A stretch of DNA of 64,000 bases from Archilochus colubris (taxonomy: Eukaryota; Chordata; Aves; Apodiformes; Trochilidae). Where the stretch lies: contig CM041101.1 in NCBI GenBank assembly GCA_023079485.1, positions 9,202,501 to 9,266,500 on the forward strand, given 5' to 3'. Positions within the stretch are counted from its first letter, which is position 1, and every line of letters starts with the position of its first letter. Positions 58,736-64,000 of this stretch are shown piece by piece. The position numbers were made by a program, and so were the translations under genes. Under the pieces are notes generated by a model that saw only the letters and a list, made by a program, of their open reading frames with translations, did no database searches and was not told where the DNA came from.

Positions 58736-60999
58736 GATCTTTGAAAGCCTAAAAAGATGAGGAGTCAGTTGGGGGGGTTCCCCCTTGCCTCTGCCTTCAC
58801 TCGTAGCTGCTGCTCTTCCTTCAGCCCTCACTTTACAACCACCAGAAATGAACCTGTGAGGGGGACCTCAGGTGAAAAGCCAGCAGCAGGTTTTGAGTCA
58901 GTGCTGGTGACGCAGAGGGAGCTGGGGGCCAGGGGAGGACAGGGCCAGGCTGCTGTCCCCAGGTCCCACCCTGCAGCTCCAGGGACTGCTGCTGTACATG
59001 TTGTTCAGCCTGAGAACCAGAGGGCAAGGCAAATGCAGGTGGGTGAAACCTATCTCCTCTCTACTTAACTGGCCTGCCCGACTGGTTTTGAGTTTTTTTT
59101 TCGTTGGGTTTTTCTTTTTTCTTTTTTTTTTTTTTTTATGATTATTTTTGATTCTGTCTCCAGTTAGGCAATACACTTGCCTCTTAGAAATCCTGCCCTG
59201 GGCTGCCAGCTCAGTGAAGGAGAAAAACGGGTGTGTGTTACCAAGTGGGGCATCACCTCCCTCCTCTCCCCTTCCCTTCCCTTGCTCTCCCTGGGCTCTG
59301 CCCCCACACCTTCCTCTGCCTGAATCTCTGCCCTCCCAGCTTCTTGTCCTTACAGAGGGGGTGAGTTTCTTAAGGGTCACTCCTCACCCCCCCCTCCTCC
59401 TCCTCATTGCTCTAACACCCTGAGGATTACTGGAGCAGGTTGCTGGGCTGGAGTGGGTGATTTTAAGCCCAGACGGTAGTTTGGGATCATTAACCATCAA
59501 GGTGCCCCTGGGAAGAAGCAAAAGGTATTTGGGAAAATTTGCTAACAGACTCTAATGACTTAATAATCCCTGCTGGAGAGAGCACGGCAGGTTACGTGAA
59601 TGTCAAGTTTGTTTGCTTTGCAGAGAGCTGGCTGCTGGTTGTGTAACAGGACCTCCTTGGCTGGGGGGGGGAAAAAAAAAGGCAAGAAAGGGGAAAGCAC
59701 CAGCTCACTTCCACACCGGGATGGGAGCAAAGAGGAGAGCAGGGAGAGGTGGCAGCACAGCCCTGGCTGGGTGCCCACCCTGGGGTGCTGGGGACTCAGC
59801 CCTTTGGGAGGGGGTGAATGGCAGGGTGGGGGGCTTGCAGCATGGCCAGGGGTGGATTGGGGGCCACCTGGAGCTGTGGGTACTGGAGGAAGATCACTGG
59901 GAATGTCGCTGCTGGCCCAAGAGCCCTGGTGGCACAAGGGATGGGTGTTGGTGGTTGCCTGGTTGTGCTGCAGAGGAGGGAGCTGGGTGGGCATGGAGCA
60001 GACATGTGTCCCCAGAGCTGTCACACAGCTTGAGCCCTCATCCCTCTGCCAGAGGGCTCTCTCCTTGTTGCTCTGGGTCGCCAGGTTGTCATTCCTGATG
60101 GAATTCCTGGTTTGGGGAGGCTGGACGGGGAGCTGGTTGGGCTTTGCTTGGTGGTCCTCACTGGCGGTGGCAGAGGTAGGGCCGGGTTGTAAGAGACATC
60201 ATCCAGCTTCACCTCACCCTGAGAGCTGGGAGGGCAATGAGGGTCCTTAAAGATTTAACCTCTCTTGGCCGAGGCTGCCAAGAGGGCAAAACTGTCCCAT
60301 TTTGGGGCTACCTTTGGGAATCCTTCTACTTTGCTTGGTTGAGCATCCAGGGCTGAGGGAGGTTTGCAGTTTGCTGAATTTGGGGGGCTTTGTCAAAGGC
60401 AAGGCAGGGCTCTTAAGCTCTGACATGGTTTTAAACATAGCTGGCATTACCCATAGCACCACTAGTGCCTGACCCATTCCCTGCTGAGGTCTGACACCCA
60501 CCTCAGAAACCAAAACAAGGCAGGAGGGTGCTGGATCCCATTCACTGTGATGGAGCAAGGCTGTTCTATCCCCCTGCGAGCAAACCCCCTGGGGCTCCTG
60601 GGGCAGAGGCTGATCCTCAAGCTCTGACTTGCCTGCCACCAATACTGTTTGAACAAGCACATTTGCAGACGTAGCTCTAGGCCAAGTTGTGGGGCAGCAG
60701 AGGGAAGGAGCAGCCTCAGCCTGGCTCCAGACCCTGCTGCGGGAGGTCTGGGCGGCGGGCGCGTGGGTGCCGACAGCATCGCGTGCCAGCCCTGGCTCTG
60801 CCCCGGGCCTTTCCTCTGCACCTGTGGCCACTTTGAACCCCAGCCACAGCCCAGAAGATGCCAGCAATGCGGGCAGAAGACGTGGGGTATGGGTGTTTGT
60901 GCAGCCACTCCTCAGTCCTGGCTCTTGGGGAGGGTTGCACATCCCAGCCAGGGATGCTGCTCTTTGCAATAGGGAGATCCTGGTCTGTGTGTCTTTAGT
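58736..60999. other. Unique non-coding DNA, no gene recognised
   Basis: T-rich at 59093-59139 and GC-rich from 59650 on. A CG-richer core at about 60735-60790 (GCGGGAGG, GGGCGGCGGGCGCG) stands out. Long GC-rich open frames (59600-60250 plus; 60247-61095 minus, which runs into the CR1 copy) lack recognisable domains. Confidence 0.55.
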
Positions 61000-61374
61000 C
61001 TGGAGAAGAGGAGGCTCAGGGGAGACCTCATCACTCTCTACAACTCCCTGAAAGGAGGTTGGAGCCAGGGGGGGGTTGGGCTCTTTCCCAGGCAACTCTC
61101 AGCAAGACAAGAGGGCAGGGTCTCAAGTTGTGCCAGGGGAGGTTTAGGTTGGAGATGAGAAAGAATTTCTTTCTGGAGAGGGTGATCAGGCATTGGAATG
61201 GGCTGCCCAGGGAAGTAGTGGATTCTCCGTGTCTGGAGATCTTTCCAAAGAGCCTGGATGTGGCACTGAGTGCCATGGGCTGGGAACCACGGGGGGAGTG
61301 GATCAAGGGTTGGACTTGATGATTTCTGAGGTCCCTTCCAACCCAGCCAATTCTATGATTCTATGATTCTATGA
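61000..61374 (+). mobile_element. CR1 LINE 3' end with octamer tail
   Basis: Begins at CTGGAGAAGAGGAGGCTCAG (5' truncated) and runs through GACCTCATCACTCTCTACAA, GGGCTGCCCAGGGAAGTAG and GGTTGGACTTGATGATTTC to three ATTCTATG copies at 61350-61374. The plus-strand frame 61059-61319 encodes the tail of the CR1 polymerase ORF (residues [37 protein letters not shown]) but lacks catalytic domains. It is almost identical to the minus-strand copy at 17832-18220. The next CR1 copy starts immediately after the octamers. Confidence 0.96.
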
Positions 61375-61677
61375 AAGGAGGTTGGAGCCAGGGGGGGGTC
61401 GGGCTCTTCTCCCAAGACAAGAGGGCAGGGGCTTAAGCTCTGCCGGGGGAGGTTTAGGTTGGATATTAGGAAGAAATTCTTTGCCGAGAGGGTGATCAGG
61501 CATTGGAATGGGCTGCCCAGGGAGGGGGGTGGATTCTCCATCCCTGGAGGTTTTTAAGAGACTGGATGTGGCACTCATGACTGATGGTCTGGGAAGCACT
61601 GTGGTAGTGGGTCAAGGGTTGGACTTGACGATCTCAGAGGTCCTTTCCAACCCGGATGATCCTGTGATTCTATCCAA
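61375..61677 (+). mobile_element. Second CR1 LINE 3' fragment, head-to-tail with the first
   Basis: Starts AAAGGAGGTTGGAGCCAGGG, the same internal point as 61050 in the first copy, and follows the same order to a terminal GATGATCCTGTGATTCTATC. It is shorter by an internal deletion (the CAGGCAACTCTCAGC segment is missing near 61412) and more diverged than the first copy, for example GATATTAGGAAGAAATTCTT in place of GAGATGAGAAAGAATTTCTT. No open coding frame of note remains. Confidence 0.95.
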
Positions 61678-64000
61678 GTGAAGTGCAGCTGCAGTGTCAA
61701 ACAAGCTCTTCTGCCATCTTCCTCCCTCCTACCTTCTGCTTTGCCAGGCTGATGGGCTCCAAGAAATGCAGGGAGGGTGCAGAGGGGGATGGTCCCTGGC
61801 AGGGTGCTCCCTAGGGACACCCGTGCACAGCACCCAGCTTTCCTGCTGGGAAACCATTGTGGGTGCAAAGGAGATCACAAGTGGCTGCAGGAGAGCGTGA
61901 AACAGGCTTCTGTGGAGAGAAGGGGAAAAAAAAATAGAAAGGGAAAAAAAAGACAGGCAGAAAAAAAAAAAAAGAAAAGAGGAGAAAGGAAAAAGCTTCT
62001 GAAGCTTAGAGCTGGATATTTATACACTTGACATAAAGAATATTTCTGCATTGAAGTAATAAGCGTGACTCAGTAAACCAATGGGGAAAGGGTGTTCCCT
62101 TTGCAGCAAAACCTCAAAAGATCAAAGAACTTCTTGAGCGGTTTAACATTTCGAATGTCAAATGACTCGGGTTCCCTTCTCTCTCCCCTTCACCCTTGCC
62201 TCCAAGTTTTGCAAAAGAAATGCTTTGATTTTAGCCCAGGAGGGAGTGTTCCAGCAGCTCTGGGGAAGAGTGGTCTTGGACGGTCTGGAGTGGGAAGGTC
62301 ACGGGCAGGGATGTGCAGGACCTGGTTGGGTGGACACCAGCCCTGATGAGGACAGGGCCATGCCATGGCCTTGGGGCTTCCTATTCACCAGCTGAGATCA
62401 TGCTGGTGTGTGATCAAACTGTCCCTTTTTCCTCACTGTCACCTCCCAGCTCTGTTCCTGCTCCAGCCTCTGTCCTACCTGCCGAGGTTGGGAACCTTCC
62501 TGAGCACCTGCCTGTGTCATGCTGAGCATGGGGATGGTCCCATGTTGGAATTGGAACTTGCAGATGCCATGGTCCTACAAATAAATGGTAGCTGGGTGTG
62601 CTCTGGCAGACCCCACAGCCCTGTGTGTCCCCAAGCTGGGGCCAGGCAGAGCCAGCACACCATGGGAGGGAGCATCACCAGATTGCTGTGACTTCTTCCT
62701 ATGGAAATGGCAAATCCTGATATTTCTGTACATCCACCCAGCAGTGGGGGGATGTCAGGGACTGATCCCTGTCCTCTGCCCCCCCCAGCACCAGGGGCTG
62801 GGGTGCTGGTGGGAATACAACACTGGGTGTTCTCCAGGGAAGGATCCAGCCTTGTTGGAGGCTCTTGGACACATGTGCCTTGGTGGGATCGATAGGCTGG
62901 AGTAATATATTGCCCTGAGATAACAAATCACTTAGCTTATTGGGTCTTAATTAAGCCTCTTTTATCTCTGTGACAGCCACACACCTGGGCTATTGCCCAA
63001 GAGAACCACGGCTGTGGCCGAGCTGTGGGGACGCCGCGCCGGAGCCGGGGGATTGATGAGGCTCTGCTGGGTGGAATTACCTCATTGTGTTCCCAGCTCC
63101 AAGGGCCATCCATCTCCCAGATCCTCCACCCCACCACCCCCACCAAAGCACCCTCTGCTGCCTCCTCCTCCTCCTCCCCATGCCTGGCGGGCAGGGGATG
63201 GGGGATGGGGCAGGGAGGAACCTCCCGGTGGGGTTGTCCCGGGTGGAGGTGGCTGGGCTGGGGGGGCAGCTGCCCCGTTTGGCCTCCTGGGTTATGGATA
63301 GAGTTGTTATAGTCCCTGACAGCACAAAATGAAGACCTACATCACCATAACGTATTGTCAGGCTGGAGCACACCACGGCCCCCGAGATGGATGAATTCAA
63401 TATCTCTGCCTGCGAGGGGGGAAGGAAGGGAAGGGAGGGGGTGGGTTTGGCCAAGAAGGCAGCAGAGATGCTGCTCTACACAGCAAGGGGAGCAATGGCA
63501 TTTTTTTAGTTGTAAGGCAGAGGTGGAGAGTGTCTGATTCCCGGGATTAGATCCACGCCACGAAGGGGAGTGCTTAGCATGAAATGCTCCTGTGCTGAGC
63601 TGAGCAATGAAGTGACTGTGCCCCTGTGTTCCTGCCAGCTGGGACCCAATTTACTGCTCTGGGGCTTGAGAGACTGATTTCAGCTTGTAACCCAAGAATT
63701 TAGGGGAACAGCCCAAACCAGGGAGGCCCATCTGATGGAAAAGTGCTTCTACAACAAGAGGAACCTGAAGCACATAGTGCATTTAGTGATCTGAAAGTAG
63801 GGCAGTTTTCACTCAGAAGTAGGACTGCTGGTGTTCTGACTTGGAGTGAAATAATGAGAGATGAGAGTTGCAAGAGACATAGAGCTGAGCAGCCCAGTCC
63901 TGCAGGACCCCTCTGTTTTGTAGCAGTTTCCCCTGGTGAGGTTGATGCTTAAAACCTTTTTCTCCCCTTTGGCAGCACAGACAGTGGCAATGGCCATACC
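61678..64000. other. Unique non-coding DNA, no gene recognised
   Basis: A-rich at 61925-61978. The CG-rich word ACGCCGCGCCGGAGCCGG at about 63030-63047 and the AT-rich 62900-62970 stretch may be regulatory. No exon or element recognised up to the window edge. Confidence 0.58.

Noticed and set aside
60247..61095. 282-codon minus-strand open frame
   Set aside because: Its first part is antisense CR1 sequence and the rest is GC-rich DNA with no recognisable domain.

Overview
This window looks like vertebrate, almost certainly bird, nuclear DNA. The best evidence is a set of CR1 non-LTR retrotransposon fragments with the typical avian CR1 3' end: a 'GGTTGGACTTGATGAT...' block followed by ATTCTATG octamers. 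One of them keeps decayed reverse-transcriptase-type coding sequence. There is no bacterial gene density, no operon structure, no ribosome-binding sites and no RNA gene. I cannot name the species. The chromosomal gene is not visible because no coding exon is recognisable.

I found no convincing protein-coding host exon on either strand. Open frames are short and random, and the longest (over 200 codons) lie in simple repeats (GGAT array at about 4.24-4.78 kb; CTTTTT/CCTTTT tract at about 45.44-45.98 kb) that lack stop codons because of their sequence. The window reads as intergenic or long-intron DNA made of (i) unique sequence with several AT-rich, homeobox-core-rich patches that look like candidate conserved non-coding or enhancer elements, (ii) CR1 insertions, (iii) minisatellites and microsatellites, and (iv) a few unclassified duplicated blocks.

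Layout: 0-4.2 kb unique DNA; 4.24-4.78 kb GGAT array; 4.8-9.4 kb unique DNA with a candidate regulatory patch (6.7-7.3 kb) and an LTR-like block with an internal 94-bp duplication (7.76-8.05 kb); 9.39-9.61 kb 70-bp minisatellite; 10.37-10.83 kb purine tracts; 11.6-12.0 kb AT-rich patch with three RFX/X-box-like motifs; 15.09-15.48, 17.83-18.44 and 18.66-18.85 kb minus-strand CR1 copies; 25.55-25.88 kb possible LTR-like block with a 70-bp ATC array, partly duplicated in inverted orientation at 30.29-30.44 kb; 28.78-29.00 kb 73-bp minisatellite; a 46-bp inverted pair at 35.58 and 38.27 kb; 45.44-45.98 kb ordered hexanucleotide polypyrimidine tract; 55.78-56.03 kb degenerate minisatellite; 61.0-61.68 kb two plus-strand CR1 copies joined head to tail.

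Nothing indicates an undescribed gene system. The items most worth a second look are the near-perfect inverted duplication around the ATC microsatellite, the 46-bp inverted pair whose copies each touch a small hairpin, the RFX-like motif cluster, the domain-ordered hexanucleotide tract, and the paired CR1 copies about 43 kb apart that could recombine. All conservation and regulatory statements are inferences from composition and motifs; no alignment was possible.
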